Source of the DNA: Pseudomonadota bacterium | Lineage (GTDB): Bacteria > Pseudomonadota > Gammaproteobacteria > Burkholderiales > UBA9220 | DNA: 64,000 bases | Assembly: GCA_021845865.1 (NCBI GenBank) | Contig: JAJZVC010000006.1 | Location: forward strand, 19,855-83,854 | Direction: 5' to 3' | Shown: piece after piece, positions 44,162 through 54,464 of the stretch | Layout: each line of letters begins with the position of its first letter | How positions within the stretch are numbered: the first letter of the stretch is position 1 | Notes under the pieces: model-generated | What the model was told of the DNA's origin: nothing | Seen by the model: only the letters and a program-made list of their open reading frames with translations | Databases searched by the model: none | Translations under genes and position numbers: made by a program

Positions 44162-45015
44162 GCCGCCTCTGGCGCGACAACCCGTTGGGCCGCTGCCGTA
44201 CACTGGCGGGCAATGCCTTCAAACGGCGCGTCATCGTGCATTATCACCTGTTCAAGAACGCCGGCTCCTCGGTTGACCATATTCTCTCCGCCAACTTCGG
44301 GGACCGCTGGGCGACGGTGGAGGGTGGAAAACTCTGGTCGGTATTGGGAACCGATGGCCTTGCCGACTTTATCCGCCGCCATCCCAGGCTCCTGGCCGTC
44401 TCCTCCCATACCGCCCGCCTGCCCCTGCCGCAACTGCCCGGCACCACCGTTTACCCGATTTTCTTCCTGCGCCACCCCATCGACCGGGCGGGCTCCATTT
44501 ACCACTTCGAACGCCGTCGCCAGGACGGGGATTTCAGCGCGACCACAGCGCGGGAAAACGATTTCGCCGGCTATGTCCGAAAGATGCTGGACCACCCCGA
44601 TAACGAAGGCATCGTCCTGCGCAATTTCCACACTCTCTGCCTGTCACAGGCCGCCGCCGGCCTGACCGATTTGCGCCGCGCGAACGTTGACGCCTCCCAT
44701 CTGGAAGAGGCCCGGCACTTTCTCGCTGCCCTCCCCGCATTCGGTCTAGTGGAATATTTCGACCAATCGGCCCAGCGCCTGGAAAATTGGCTCAAGGTTT
44801 CCTTCCCCGGCATTGCGTTCTTTTCCGCCCGGGTCAATTTCCAGCCGCAGCGGGAAAAGGAACTGGAGAAACGTATCGCGGCCATGGAGCAAGACCTCGG
44901 ACCGGCGCTCTTCCAGCGCCTGCTTGACGCCAACGCCCATGACCTGCAACTCTACCGCCATGCCGTCGAGGTATTCCACTCCCATTCCGGAGAGGACAAG
45001 CCGACGCCAAGCTAG
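44158..45015 (+). CDS. sulfotransferase family protein (copy 2, tandem paralog)
   Basis: RRVIVHYHLFKNAGSSVDHILSANF, YPIFFLRHPIDRAGS; clear paralog of preceding ORF. Confidence 0.85.
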   Translation: MSRLWRDNPLGRCRTLAGNAFKRRVIVHYHLFKNAGSSVDHILSANFGDRWATVEGGKLWSVLGTDGLADFIRRHPRLLAVSSHTARLPLPQLPGTTVYPIFFLRHPIDRAGSIYHFERRRQDGDFSATTARENDFAGYVRKMLDHPDNEGIVLRNFHTLCLSQAAAGLTDLRRANVDASHLEEARHFLAALPAFGLVEYFDQSAQRLENWLKVSFPGIAFFSARVNFQPQREKELEKRIAAMEQDLGPALFQRLLDANAHDLQLYRHAVEVFHSHSGEDKPTPS

Positions 45016-45019
45016 CCCC

Positions 45020-48000
45020 ATGAACCCACTTCTTGCTTCCGCACTGAAACGGCTTACCCGTCCGCGCCAGCTCCTCAGTCTCGTCACTGGCTGGAGGCTG
45101 CGGCGCACCTACTACTACCTCAGCACCGGCCAGTACCGCATTGTCGTGGACCGCCTCAAGCGTCTTGTCTTGAACAGGCACCCGGAACGCCTGAGGCCGT
45201 TCCCGCAGCTCACCGCCCCCGTCGATCTCGCTGCCCCCCTGGCTTTTCCCCCGGTGAAAGAACCGGAAATTTCCATCATCATCCCGGTTTACAACAAGGT
45301 CGGCTACACCCACCGCTGCTTGGCCTCCATTCAGGCCCACTCCAGCCGCCACAGCTACGAAGTCATCGTCGTCGACGACTGCTCCAGCGATGCCACGGGA
45401 GAAATACTGCAACAGGCAGACAACCTGCGATTAATCTCCAACGAGCAAAACCTGGGCTTCATCCACTCCTGCAACAAGGGGGCCTCGCTGGCACGGGGAA
45501 AATATCTGCTGTTCCTGAACAACGACACCTATGTCCTGCCGGGCTGGATGGATGAATTGCGCGCCACGTTCGATCTTTTTCCCGACGCCGGCCTGGTGGG
45601 TTCAAAACTGCTGTTCCCCAATGGGGCGCTACAGGAAGCCGGCGGGATCCTCTGGTCCGACGCCTCAGGCTGGAACTACGGCCGCGACGACGACCCGGAA
45701 AAACCGGAATATGGCTATCTGCGAGAGGCGGACTATTGCTCCGGCGCCAGCATCATGGTGCCGCAGGAGCTTTTCCGGGAATTGGGCGGCTTCGACACCC
45801 GCTACGCGCCGGCCTATTTCGAGGACGCCGACCTGGCCTTCGCCGTCCGCCAAGCGGGGCGCAAAACCTATTACCAGCCGCTCTCCCAGGTGGTGCACTT
45901 CGAGGGCATCAGCTCCGGCACCGATACCTCCTCCGGCGTCAAGGCCTATCAGATCGCCAACCGGGAGAAATTCCTCGACAAGTGGCAAACCGTTCTCGCC
46001 CGCCACCGCCTTCCGGGCCAGGAAGCGGAGCTGGAAAAGGAACGGGACGTCAGGGGCCGCATCCTCATCGTCGACAACTGCACGCCCATGCCGGACCGGG
46101 ATGCGGGCTCCGTCACCGCATTCTTCTTCATGCGGATATTCCGCCAGCTCGGTTACAAGGTGACCTTCATCCCCGCCGCCAATTTCGCCCAGTTGGAGCC
46201 CTATACCACGAACCTGCAACGCATCGGCGTGGAATGCCTGTATGCCCCTTATGTCACCAGCGTCGTTCGCCATCTCCGCCGCCGGGGCCGCAGTTATGAT
46301 TTCGTGCTGCTATACCGGGTGGATAATGCCTCGCGGTATATGAAGCCGGTACGCCGCTACTGTCCGTCGGCCCGCGTGGTTTTCGACACCGTGGACCTCC
46401 ATTTTCTGCGCGAGCAACGCCAGGCAGAACTGGAAAACTCCCCTTCCCTGCGGCGCAAAGCAGCCAAGACCAAGGGTCTGGAGCTTCGTGCCATGAAGGA
46501 GGCCGACTGCACCATCGTTCTAAGCGATGAGGAACGCAAGCTGCTGCATGACATGGACCCCTCGCTGGCGCTTAGCGTTATTCCCCTTTTGCTGGACGTC
46601 CCGGGAAGCCGCCAGTGCTTTTCCAATCGGCGGGACATCCTTTTCATCGGCGGATTCATGCACACCCCCAACGTGGACGCCGTTCTGTTTTTCGGCCGCG
46701 ACATATGGCCCCTGCTACGCCAGCAGCTCCCCGACCTGGAGTTCTTCATCATCGGCAGCCACCCCCCGACTGAGGTTCTAGCCCTGGAAGGCAACGGCAT
46801 CCGTGTCGTCGGCTACGTGGAAAACCTGGAACCCTATTTTGACCGCTGCCGCCTGTCCGTCGTCCCTTTGCGCTACGGCGCTGGCATCAAGGGAAAAATC
46901 GGCACCAGCCTGAGCTTCGGCGTCCCCTGCGTTGCCACCTCCCTGGCCGTGGAAGGCATGGGCCTGTCCGATGGCGAAAACGTGCTGCTCGCCGACAGCC
47001 CCGGAGCCTTTGCTGATACGGTGGCCCGCCTCTACCGGGATGAAGCCCTATGGAACCACCTGTCCAGGGAAGGGCTGGCGTTCGTCTCGCGTCATTATTC
47101 GCTGGAGACGGGTCGGGAACAATTGCGTGATATCCTGGATCATCTTGGCGGGAGCGGCCCTTCTTCCAGCGCGGGGACAAGAGGGGGCGTGGCGCCGCCC
47201 TTCCACCTAAAGACGGCGCACTCAAAAGCGGAGTACGAGGAATACCGCCGCCAAATGGCGGAGGAATACGTCCGGCGGGATGTTCTGGAGCGCAGTTTAA
47301 TCAAGCCCGGTAAAACCGCTTTCGAAACCGCCGGTTTCTGCCACGTATGTGGCAAACCGTCCCGTTTCATGACCGATTTCCAGTACGGCGCCACCGAGCA
47401 AAACGGCATGCTGCTTCCCAACTGGCGGGAACGCCTGGTGTGCCGCCATTGCGGTCTCAACAACCGCGTACGGGCGGCGATCCACCTGTTTCAACTCCTC
47501 GGCAGACCCACCGCTGACAGCCGCATCTACGTCACCGAGCAGGTCACTCCCCTTTACAAGTGGCTGCGCCGTCACTACCCTCGCGCCGTGGGTAGCGAGT
47601 ACCTGGGGGAAGCCTTGCCCTGGGGCGAAACCGACCATAGGGGTGTGCGCAACGAGAGCGTGACGCGCCTGACCTTCCCCGACGATAGCCTGGATTACCT
47701 CTTGTCCTTCGACGTCTTCGAACATGTTCCCGACCATGCCCAAGCCTTCCGTGAGTGCCTTCGCTGCCTCAAGCCGGGCGGAATGCTGCTGTTCACGGTT
47801 CCCTTCCGGGTTGACGAAACGGAACACCTGGAGCGCGCGGCCATGAAGGAAAACGGCGAGGTCGCGCACCTGCTCCCCCCCGAGTACCACGGCGACCCGA
47901 ACCGTTCCGAGGGCTGCCTGTGCTTCCGCCATTTCGGCTGGTCCCTGCTGGACGACCTGCGGACAGCCGGTTTCGCCCAAGCGGCCGCCCACCTTTACTG

Positions 48001-48061
48001 GTCAGATCAACTCGGCTATCTGGGCGGAGAGCAGATAGCCTTTACAGGGTTCAAACCATGA
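45020..48061 (+). CDS. multidomain glycosyltransferase (GT2 + GT1/4-like) fused to C-terminal zinc-ribbon methyltransferase
   Basis: 1013-aa from internal start; EISIIIPVYNKVGYTHRCLASI (GT2), DILFIGGFMHTPNVDAVLFF..VVPLRYGAGIKGKIGTSLSFGVPCVATS (GT4), CHVCGKPSRF..CRHCGLNNR..LLSFDVFEHVPDHAQAFRECLRCLKPGG (MTase). Confidence 0.88.
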   Translation: MNPLLASALKRLTRPRQLLSLVTGWRLRRTYYYLSTGQYRIVVDRLKRLVLNRHPERLRPFPQLTAPVDLAAPLAFPPVKEPEISIIIPVYNKVGYTHRCLASIQAHSSRHSYEVIVVDDCSSDATGEILQQADNLRLISNEQNLGFIHSCNKGASLARGKYLLFLNNDTYVLPGWMDELRATFDLFPDAGLVGSKLLFPNGALQEAGGILWSDASGWNYGRDDDPEKPEYGYLREADYCSGASIMVPQELFRELGGFDTRYAPAYFEDADLAFAVRQAGRKTYYQPLSQVVHFEGISSGTDTSSGVKAYQIANREKFLDKWQTVLARHRLPGQEAELEKERDVRGRILIVDNCTPMPDRDAGSVTAFFFMRIFRQLGYKVTFIPAANFAQLEPYTTNLQRIGVECLYAPYVTSVVRHLRRRGRSYDFVLLYRVDNASRYMKPVRRYCPSARVVFDTVDLHFLREQRQAELENSPSLRRKAAKTKGLELRAMKEADCTIVLSDEERKLLHDMDPSLALSVIPLLLDVPGSRQCFSNRRDILFIGGFMHTPNVDAVLFFGRDIWPLLRQQLPDLEFFIIGSHPPTEVLALEGNGIRVVGYVENLEPYFDRCRLSVVPLRYGAGIKGKIGTSLSFGVPCVATSLAVEGMGLSDGENVLLADSPGAFADTVARLYRDEALWNHLSREGLAFVSRHYSLETGREQLRDILDHLGGSGPSSSAGTRGGVAPPFHLKTAHSKAEYEEYRRQMAEEYVRRDVLERSLIKPGKTAFETAGFCHVCGKPSRFMTDFQYGATEQNGMLLPNWRERLVCRHCGLNNRVRAAIHLFQLLGRPTADSRIYVTEQVTPLYKWLRRHYPRAVGSEYLGEALPWGETDHRGVRNESVTRLTFPDDSLDYLLSFDVFEHVPDHAQAFRECLRCLKPGGMLLFTVPFRVDETEHLERAAMKENGEVAHLLPPEYHGDPNRSEGCLCFRHFGWSLLDDLRTAGFAQAAAHLYWSDQLGYLGGEQIAFTGFKP

Positions 48062-49815
48062 ACGCCTCCCTGGATGAACGTTTCGGCCCACTGCTCGGGG
48101 AATCCGTGTGGCATACGGTCACCGTCGACCCCACCCTGCAGGAAGTGAGCGAGCTCCATTTCCATGCCGTCCAGAGCGTCCTGGCACGCCATGGTTCCCA
48201 CCTACCGCCGCAGCCGCAAATCCTGGAGGTGGCCGCCTATGCCCACACCACCGGCTACGCGCTGGCGCGGCGCCTCGGTGCGCGTCCCACCCTCCTCGAC
48301 GTTTCCGCCAGCACCCTCAAACTGGGGCGAAAAACCGCCGGGCAACACGACCTGCCAGTGGACGCCACACATCTGGTGGCTGCGGATTTCCATAGCCTGC
48401 CCTTCGACGATGGCCAGTTCCACATGGTGTACATCTGCTCCGCCCTGCACCATACCTGGAATTGGCAGCAAGTACTGGGCGAACTCATCCGAGTACTAGC
48501 GCCGGGAGGGCTGCTGCTGCTGGAAAACGAACCCTGCAAACGCGAGTTCGGCTTCTATCGCTTCCGCACCAATCGCATCAACAACTTCACTCCCTTCGAA
48601 GCCCGGCTGGATCAGTTGGGCTTGCTGCGCACGGTGGCCGAGCCCTACCTGGGGAGCCGGCCGGAAACCCTGTTCGGCATGGTCGAGAACCAGACCATCC
48701 CCCTGGATGAACTGAAAGCCCAGGTGGCCAATGAATGCGACCTGCTCGAATTCACGGTCACGCCGGAAGTCTGCATGGGCCCGCTGGAACAGGAGATGGT
48801 CGCGCGCCGCGGCATGGCCGGTGACAGCTTGGCCAGCTGGCTGACCTCCCGCCTGGGGGAACTGCTGGCCCAAGCCGCACCCGCCCTGGGAGAAACCGAA
48901 AAAGGCCTGGGCTTTTCCCTCCCCCTCCCAGCGGAGGTGGCCGCCCTGTGCGAGCGCGCGGCGGAAAGCCTGAAAGCCCTTCCCGCCCCCCCCGCGCCCA
49001 GCCTGCGGCGGCGGATCGGCTCCCTACTGCTTCGCTTGGCGCGGCTGCGGAGAAAAATTCTGCGCCGCCTCGAAGCCCTTCCCCTCCCTGCTCTCCGGCA
49101 GGGACTCAGCCGTGCCATGAGCGTGCCCGCCGCCATCCAGAACCAGGTGGCGCATGCAACCATTGGTTTCTCCAGCGACCCATACCGGGAAGGGCTCGCC
49201 CGCCTGTTCGGCGCCAACGTGAAAATCGTGGCCCGCAAAAACGGTATGTCCTCGACCGCCGCGGAGGGCCGGCTAAAGAGAGCCTATCCGGAACAGGAAG
49301 GCGTCGTGCTGGGTTTCGAGCCGGACATGTTGCAGCTCCTGAGCCAGTGCAGCGCGTTCTCGCCCGACGTGCAACGTTCCCCGGAAGAAGCCGTGCGTCG
49401 AGTATTCCCGGCGGAAGACTGGGCCATCGACATCTCCTCCCCGGGGAAAGCCATCCAGGGCATCCTGCCCGAGGAGTGGATCGAGAAAAGCGCCGAAACG
49501 GGCATCCGCAGCCTGGTATCCCGTTCCGACCATGGCCGGATCACGCTGCCCCTTCCGGCGGGCCGCAGCTTGATCCTGTTGCGCTGCCATGGCGCGCGTG
49601 GCGCGCGCCCCTACCGCCTTCTCCTGCTCCAGGACGGTCGGGAGCTGGCGCGAATGGACATCCACCAATCCGAATCCTTTCTTCTGGCGGGCATGGCGGA
49701 AACGACCGCCCCCGAGGATGGCGGCCTGATGCTCCAAATGACCGCCCTGGATGGCGGGGCCGCGCCTCCCGATGCCCGCATTTCACTCACTTACGCCAGC
49801 GCCATCGGACTCTGA
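48058..49815 (+). CDS. SAM-dependent methyltransferase-containing protein
   Basis: ILEVAAYAHTTGYALARRLGARPTLLDVSASTLKLG...FHMVYICSALHHTWNWQQVLGELIRVLAPGGLLLLENEP. Confidence 0.8.
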   Translation: MNASLDERFGPLLGESVWHTVTVDPTLQEVSELHFHAVQSVLARHGSHLPPQPQILEVAAYAHTTGYALARRLGARPTLLDVSASTLKLGRKTAGQHDLPVDATHLVAADFHSLPFDDGQFHMVYICSALHHTWNWQQVLGELIRVLAPGGLLLLENEPCKREFGFYRFRTNRINNFTPFEARLDQLGLLRTVAEPYLGSRPETLFGMVENQTIPLDELKAQVANECDLLEFTVTPEVCMGPLEQEMVARRGMAGDSLASWLTSRLGELLAQAAPALGETEKGLGFSLPLPAEVAALCERAAESLKALPAPPAPSLRRRIGSLLLRLARLRRKILRRLEALPLPALRQGLSRAMSVPAAIQNQVAHATIGFSSDPYREGLARLFGANVKIVARKNGMSSTAAEGRLKRAYPEQEGVVLGFEPDMLQLLSQCSAFSPDVQRSPEEAVRRVFPAEDWAIDISSPGKAIQGILPEEWIEKSAETGIRSLVSRSDHGRITLPLPAGRSLILLRCHGARGARPYRLLLLQDGRELARMDIHQSESFLLAGMAETTAPEDGGLMLQMTALDGGAAPPDARISLTYASAIGL

Positions 49816-49817
49816 GC

Positions 49818-50672
49818 ATGGCGATCCTTATCATCGGCAAGAACGGCTTCGTTGCTTCCCGCCTGGCTAGCCGGCTTGAGGGTATGGACACTCTGCTTTT
49901 CACGTCCTCCCGCTCCAGGGAAAACGCCTTGCCCTTGGACCTGCGCCACCCCGATGACTTCGACTTCCGCAGGATAGAACAAAACGATCGGGTGCTGATG
50001 CTGGCCGCCGTTTCGTCTCCGGATATCTGCCAGAACGAGCCCGACTACGCCCGCGCCATCAACGTGGATGGTACGTCTCGTTTCGTCGATCGCTGTCTGG
50101 AACGGGGCGCCCACGTCATTTTCTTTTCCAGCGATACGGTGTACGGCGGTGGCGGCCCTTTCGGCGAACGCAGCCCCTGCCATCCCGTCGGTCCCTACGC
50201 GGGAATGAAGCATGAGGTCGAAAACCGTTTCTTGGGAAATGCCGCGTTCAAGACCCTCCGTCTTTCTTATGTGGTATCCCGGGACGACAAGTTCACGGCC
50301 TACCTGCGGCGGTGCGCCGCTAGCGGCGAGGAAGCGGAAATTTTCCACCCCCTGCGCCGCCGCGCCGTGCATATCGACGACCTGGCCGACGCCGTCGCCG
50401 CCCTCTGCCAGTACTGGAACGCCCTGCCTTCCGCCATTCTCAACGTCGCCGGCCCGGAGCTCTTGTCCCGGGTGGAAATGGCGGAAGTTTTCCGCCACCT
50501 CGACCCCCGCCTCCGTTTCAGAACAGTCGAGCCGGGGCCGGAATTTTTCGCCGCCCGGCCGCAGACAATCGACATGGGATCATGCTACCTTTCCACCTTG
50601 CTGGGCCGCGAACCGCACGGGCTGCGGGAGGCCCTGGCAAAGGAATTGACTCTTCAGGATTCGCTGCAATGA
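49818..50672 (+). CDS. NAD(P)-dependent sugar reductase/epimerase
   Basis: ILIIGKNGFVASRLASRL Rossmann; SSDTVYGG..P..PVGPYAGMKHEVE (YxxxK). Confidence 0.85.
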   Translation: MAILIIGKNGFVASRLASRLEGMDTLLFTSSRSRENALPLDLRHPDDFDFRRIEQNDRVLMLAAVSSPDICQNEPDYARAINVDGTSRFVDRCLERGAHVIFFSSDTVYGGGGPFGERSPCHPVGPYAGMKHEVENRFLGNAAFKTLRLSYVVSRDDKFTAYLRRCAASGEEAEIFHPLRRRAVHIDDLADAVAALCQYWNALPSAILNVAGPELLSRVEMAEVFRHLDPRLRFRTVEPGPEFFAARPQTIDMGSCYLSTLLGREPHGLREALAKELTLQDSLQ

Positions 50673-51685
50673 CTGTAAAACGCGCTTTGATTACCGGCGT
50701 CACCGGCATGGTGGGCTCCCATCTGGTGGACTACCTGCTGGAGCACACCGACTGGGACATTTACGGCATGTGCCGCTGGCGCAGCCCCCTGGACAACCTG
50801 TCCCACCTCATCCCCATGATCAATGAAGGCCGTCGTGTATTCCTGGTCTACGGCGACCTGCGGGACTACCTGTCGGTCAACGACGTGGTGCTCAAATCCA
50901 AGCCGGACTACGTCTTCCACCTCGCCGCCCAGAGCTATCCCCGCACCAGTTTCGAATCCCCCCTGGACACCCTGGAAACCAACATCCAGGGTACTGCCCA
51001 CGTGCTGGAATCCCTGCGCCTGAACCAGATCGACGCCACCATCCACGTCTGCGCCTCATCGGAGGTCTTCGGCCGGGTGCCGAAGGAAAAGCTGCCCATC
51101 GACGAGGAATGCACCTTCCATCCCGCCTCCCCCTACGCCATCTCCAAGGTGGGCACCGACCTGGTGGGGCGCTATTACGCCGAAGCCTACGGCATGAAGG
51201 TGATGACCACCCGCATGTTCACCCACACCGGCCCGCGACGGGGCGACGTGTTCTCCGAATCCACCTTCGCCAAGCAGATCGCCATGATCGAGGAAGGCCT
51301 GATCCCGCCGGTGGTGAAAACCGGCAACCTAGATTCCCTGCGTACCTACGCCGACGTGCGTGACGCCGTGCGTGCCTACCACATGCTGGTCACCGTCAAC
51401 CCGGTGCCGGGTGAGTACTACAATATCGGCGGCAGCTACTCCTGCAGCATCCGCGACATGCTCAACACGCTGATCGCCATGTCCCCAGCCAAGGACCGCA
51501 TCACGGTGGAAACCGACCCGGCACGCCTGCGCCCCATCGACGCTGATCTCCAGGTGCCGAACACCGAGAAATTCACCCGCCACACCGGCTGGAAGCCGGA
51601 AATCCCCTTCGAGAAAACCATGGCGGATTTGCTCGATTACTGGCGGGAACGGGTCCGTAACGAGCGGAACTTCCTCACCCGCTGA
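50669..51685 (+). CDS. GDP-mannose 4,6-dehydratase-like SDR (possibly GDP-heptose 4,6-dehydratase)
   Basis: [41 protein letters not shown]...SSEVFGRVP...[20 protein letters not shown]. Confidence 0.85.
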   Translation: MTVKRALITGVTGMVGSHLVDYLLEHTDWDIYGMCRWRSPLDNLSHLIPMINEGRRVFLVYGDLRDYLSVNDVVLKSKPDYVFHLAAQSYPRTSFESPLDTLETNIQGTAHVLESLRLNQIDATIHVCASSEVFGRVPKEKLPIDEECTFHPASPYAISKVGTDLVGRYYAEAYGMKVMTTRMFTHTGPRRGDVFSESTFAKQIAMIEEGLIPPVVKTGNLDSLRTYADVRDAVRAYHMLVTVNPVPGEYYNIGGSYSCSIRDMLNTLIAMSPAKDRITVETDPARLRPIDADLQVPNTEKFTRHTGWKPEIPFEKTMADLLDYWRERVRNERNFLTR

Positions 51686-51695
51686 GGCCAGCGCC

Positions 51696-52724
51696 ATGAT
51701 CGTCCGTTCCCGCGCCCCCCTTCGCCTCGGCTTGGCCGGGGGAGGCACCGACGTCTCCCCGTTTTGCGACCTCCACGGCGGCTACATCCTCAACGCCACC
51801 ATCGACAAGTACGCCTACGCCATCATTGAAACCAACGATAGCGGCCTCGTTCGCTTCGTCACCGCCGATCAGGGAAAAACCTGGGAAAGCCCGGCGCAGG
51901 CGTTTTTTGAACCGGATGGCACTTTAGCTCTGCATAAAGGCGCGTACAACCGCATCATCGGCCAATTCAACGGCAGCCGCCCCATCGGCCTGACTCTCAC
52001 CACCTTCACCGACGCCCCCCCGGGGTCGGGCCTCGGTTCCTCCTCCACCCTAGTGGTGGCGATGGTGAAAGCCTTCGCCGAATTGCTCAACCTGCCGCTG
52101 GGCGAATACGAAATCGCCCATCTGGCCTACGGCATCGAGCGCATCGACATCGGTCTCAACGGCGGCAAGCAAGACCAATATGCCGCCACTTTCGGCGGTT
52201 TCAACTTCATGGAGTTCTATGCCGATGACCGGGTCCTGGTGAACCCCCTGCGGATCAAGAATTGGATCATCTCCGAACTGGAGGCCTCCCTGGTGCTCTA
52301 CTACACAGGCCTCTCCCGCGCCTCGGCGAAAATCATCGACGAACAGGCCGCCAACGTCAAAGAGGGCAACGCGGACTCCATCGCCGCCATGTTCGCCCTC
52401 AAGGATGAAGCCCTGCAGATGAAAGAAAGCCTGCTCAAGGGGGATTTCGTCGCTTTTTCCCAGTCCATGGAAGCCTCCTGGGAGTCCAAAAAACGCACGG
52501 CCCACAATATCTCCAACCCCGCCATCGATCTCGCCTACCAAGCAGCCAGGGAAGCGGGGGCCGCGGCGGGAAAAGTCTCGGGTGCCGGCGGCGGCGGTTT
52601 CATGATGTTCTTCATGGACCCCTCCCGCCGCATGGACGTTATCAGCGCTCTTCAGCGTCAGGGCGGGCAGGTGTTCAATTGCCACTTCACCAAATACGGC
52701 ACCCAGGGCTGGCGCCTGCCGTGA
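51696..52724 (+). CDS. hddA: GHMP kinase, D-glycero-D-manno-heptose 7-phosphate kinase-like
   Basis: [42 protein letters not shown]...[18 protein letters not shown]. Confidence 0.85.
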   Translation: MIVRSRAPLRLGLAGGGTDVSPFCDLHGGYILNATIDKYAYAIIETNDSGLVRFVTADQGKTWESPAQAFFEPDGTLALHKGAYNRIIGQFNGSRPIGLTLTTFTDAPPGSGLGSSSTLVVAMVKAFAELLNLPLGEYEIAHLAYGIERIDIGLNGGKQDQYAATFGGFNFMEFYADDRVLVNPLRIKNWIISELEASLVLYYTGLSRASAKIIDEQAANVKEGNADSIAAMFALKDEALQMKESLLKGDFVAFSQSMEASWESKKRTAHNISNPAIDLAYQAAREAGAAAGKVSGAGGGGFMMFFMDPSRRMDVISALQRQGGQVFNCHFTKYGTQGWRLP

Positions 52725-52737
52725 CACAGGGCCGCTA

Positions 52738-53439
52738 ATGGAAGCCATCATCCTAGCGGGGGGACGTGGCACAAGGCTTCAAGCGGCCCTGCCCGACCTG
52801 CCCAAGCCGCTTGCCCCCATCGGGGGGCGTCCCTTCCTCACCCTTCTGCTCGATTATCTCGACCAGCAAGGGTTTCGCCGCATCCACCTCTCCATCGGCT
52901 ACCGAGGGCAAGCGATCATGGACGTCATCGGCCATGCCCATGGCAACATGGAACTCCATTATGTGCGCGAAGACAGACCTCTCGGTACTGGCGGCGCCCT
53001 CCGCAAGGCGCTGATGGAAACGCGCGAGTCTCCCGTCTTCGCCCTCAACGGCGACACCTTCTTTGCCCTCGACTATCGGGCCATGTGGACGCAACACGGT
53101 GAATCCGGCGCCGGCCTGACGGTGGCATTGCGGCACGCCCCCGATACAACCCGCTATGGCCGCGTGGAAACCCAGGGCAGCCGCATCGTCTCCTTTCGGG
53201 AGAAAGGCGAAGCCGGGGAAGGATGGATCAACGGCGGCATTTACTTGCTGAACCGTGAGCTGTTCGATGGCCACGCGCTGCCAGAAACCTTTTCCTTCGA
53301 GCAGGATTTTCTGCAACGCTATCGCGAGCGGCTTGCTCCCCGTGCTTTCCTTTCCGATGCCTATTTCATCGACATCGGCATCCCGGAAGACTACCGCCGC
53401 GCCCAGAAAGAAATTCCCCGCCTGCTGCAAGGAAATTAA
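52738..53439 (+). CDS. hddC: sugar-1-phosphate nucleotidyltransferase (HddC-like)
   Basis: MEAIILAGGRGTRLQAALPDLPKPLAPIGGRPFL; follows hddA. Confidence 0.82.
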   Translation: MEAIILAGGRGTRLQAALPDLPKPLAPIGGRPFLTLLLDYLDQQGFRRIHLSIGYRGQAIMDVIGHAHGNMELHYVREDRPLGTGGALRKALMETRESPVFALNGDTFFALDYRAMWTQHGESGAGLTVALRHAPDTTRYGRVETQGSRIVSFREKGEAGEGWINGGIYLLNRELFDGHALPETFSFEQDFLQRYRERLAPRAFLSDAYFIDIGIPEDYRRAQKEIPRLLQGN

Positions 53440-54464
53440 CGCACCTGGGGCAACCCGTGACGCAGCAGCATGCGTAGCTTATGAGGAAAGAAGCTAAACG
53501 CCGAGAAGAATCTCGCCGCGCCGATGCGGCGGGAACACTGAATCTCCGTTCTCAACGCCCGCAAGCGGCCCCGCTCCTCCCGCAACGCGTCGAAACAGGG
53601 CGCGTATATCTCGTTCCAGAAACGCCGGTTCCCCCTCGCCAGCGACAAAATGCCCCCCTCCAGCGCCAGCAGCAGCAAATGGAGCAGCAACGCGGGATAG
53701 ACCCAGGGCGCTGGAAAAGACAGCACCATGACGAAGCACTTGTTGCGCTCGGACAACGCACGGCGGCGAAAGGTGGTCGCCAGGCGGTTATCCGCCACCC
53801 GGTTGCCGCCGAAACTGCTTCCCTGCCAGTGCCGGTAGCCGGAGCGTCCCAGGGCAAGAACAGGGTAACCCGCCAACCGCGCCCGGCAGCACAGGTACAT
53901 GTCCTCGGCAATGGAGCCGAACCACTCCGGGAAGCCGCCCAACTCGCGCCACAGGGTCTTCGGAATCCACAAGCAAGCGCCGATCACCATGCCCACTTCC
54001 GGGCGACTCGGATCATGGTTGGGAACAGGGTTGAGAAAGGGGTCGAAACGGCAACCGATGTCCACCAGGCTGCCGCTGGCGGCATCATATTGCGGCAGGC
54101 TCAGGATGGCCGGTGTCTCGAGGCGTTGCGCCTCCGCCAGCAAGACGGACAAGGCATCCGGAAACAACGCGGCATCGTTATTGAGCAGTAGCAGGTACTC
54201 TCCCCGCGCCTGCTCCGCCATGCGGTTGTTGGCCACGCAGAAACCGACGTTGCGGCGGCTTTCGAGCAGCTTGACGTCAGGGTGATGCGTTCGAATATGC
54301 GCGGCGGAACCGTCGGTGGAAGCATCATCGTGGACCAGTATCTCCAGGGGAACCTGCCCCACTTGGGAACGAATCGAATCCAGGCAGGCATCGAGCACCG
54401 CCATGCCGTTGTAGTTGGCGACGCAGACGGATACCCGCGGCGGGTTCATGAATGCCGCAGCCAT
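53436..54464 (-). CDS. family 2 glycosyltransferase
   Basis: PRVSVCVANYNGMAVLDACLDSIRSQ...NNDAALFPDAL. Confidence 0.92.
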   Translation of the reverse strand: MAAAFMNPPRVSVCVANYNGMAVLDACLDSIRSQVGQVPLEILVHDDASTDGSAAHIRTHHPDVKLLESRRNVGFCVANNRMAEQARGEYLLLLNNDAALFPDALSVLLAEAQRLETPAILSLPQYDAASGSLVDIGCRFDPFLNPVPNHDPSRPEVGMVIGACLWIPKTLWRELGGFPEWFGSIAEDMYLCCRARLAGYPVLALGRSGYRHWQGSSFGGNRVADNRLATTFRRRALSERNKCFVMVLSFPAPWVYPALLLHLLLLALEGGILSLARGNRRFWNEIYAPCFDALREERGRLRALRTEIQCSRRIGAARFFSAFSFFPHKLRMLLRHGLPQVR

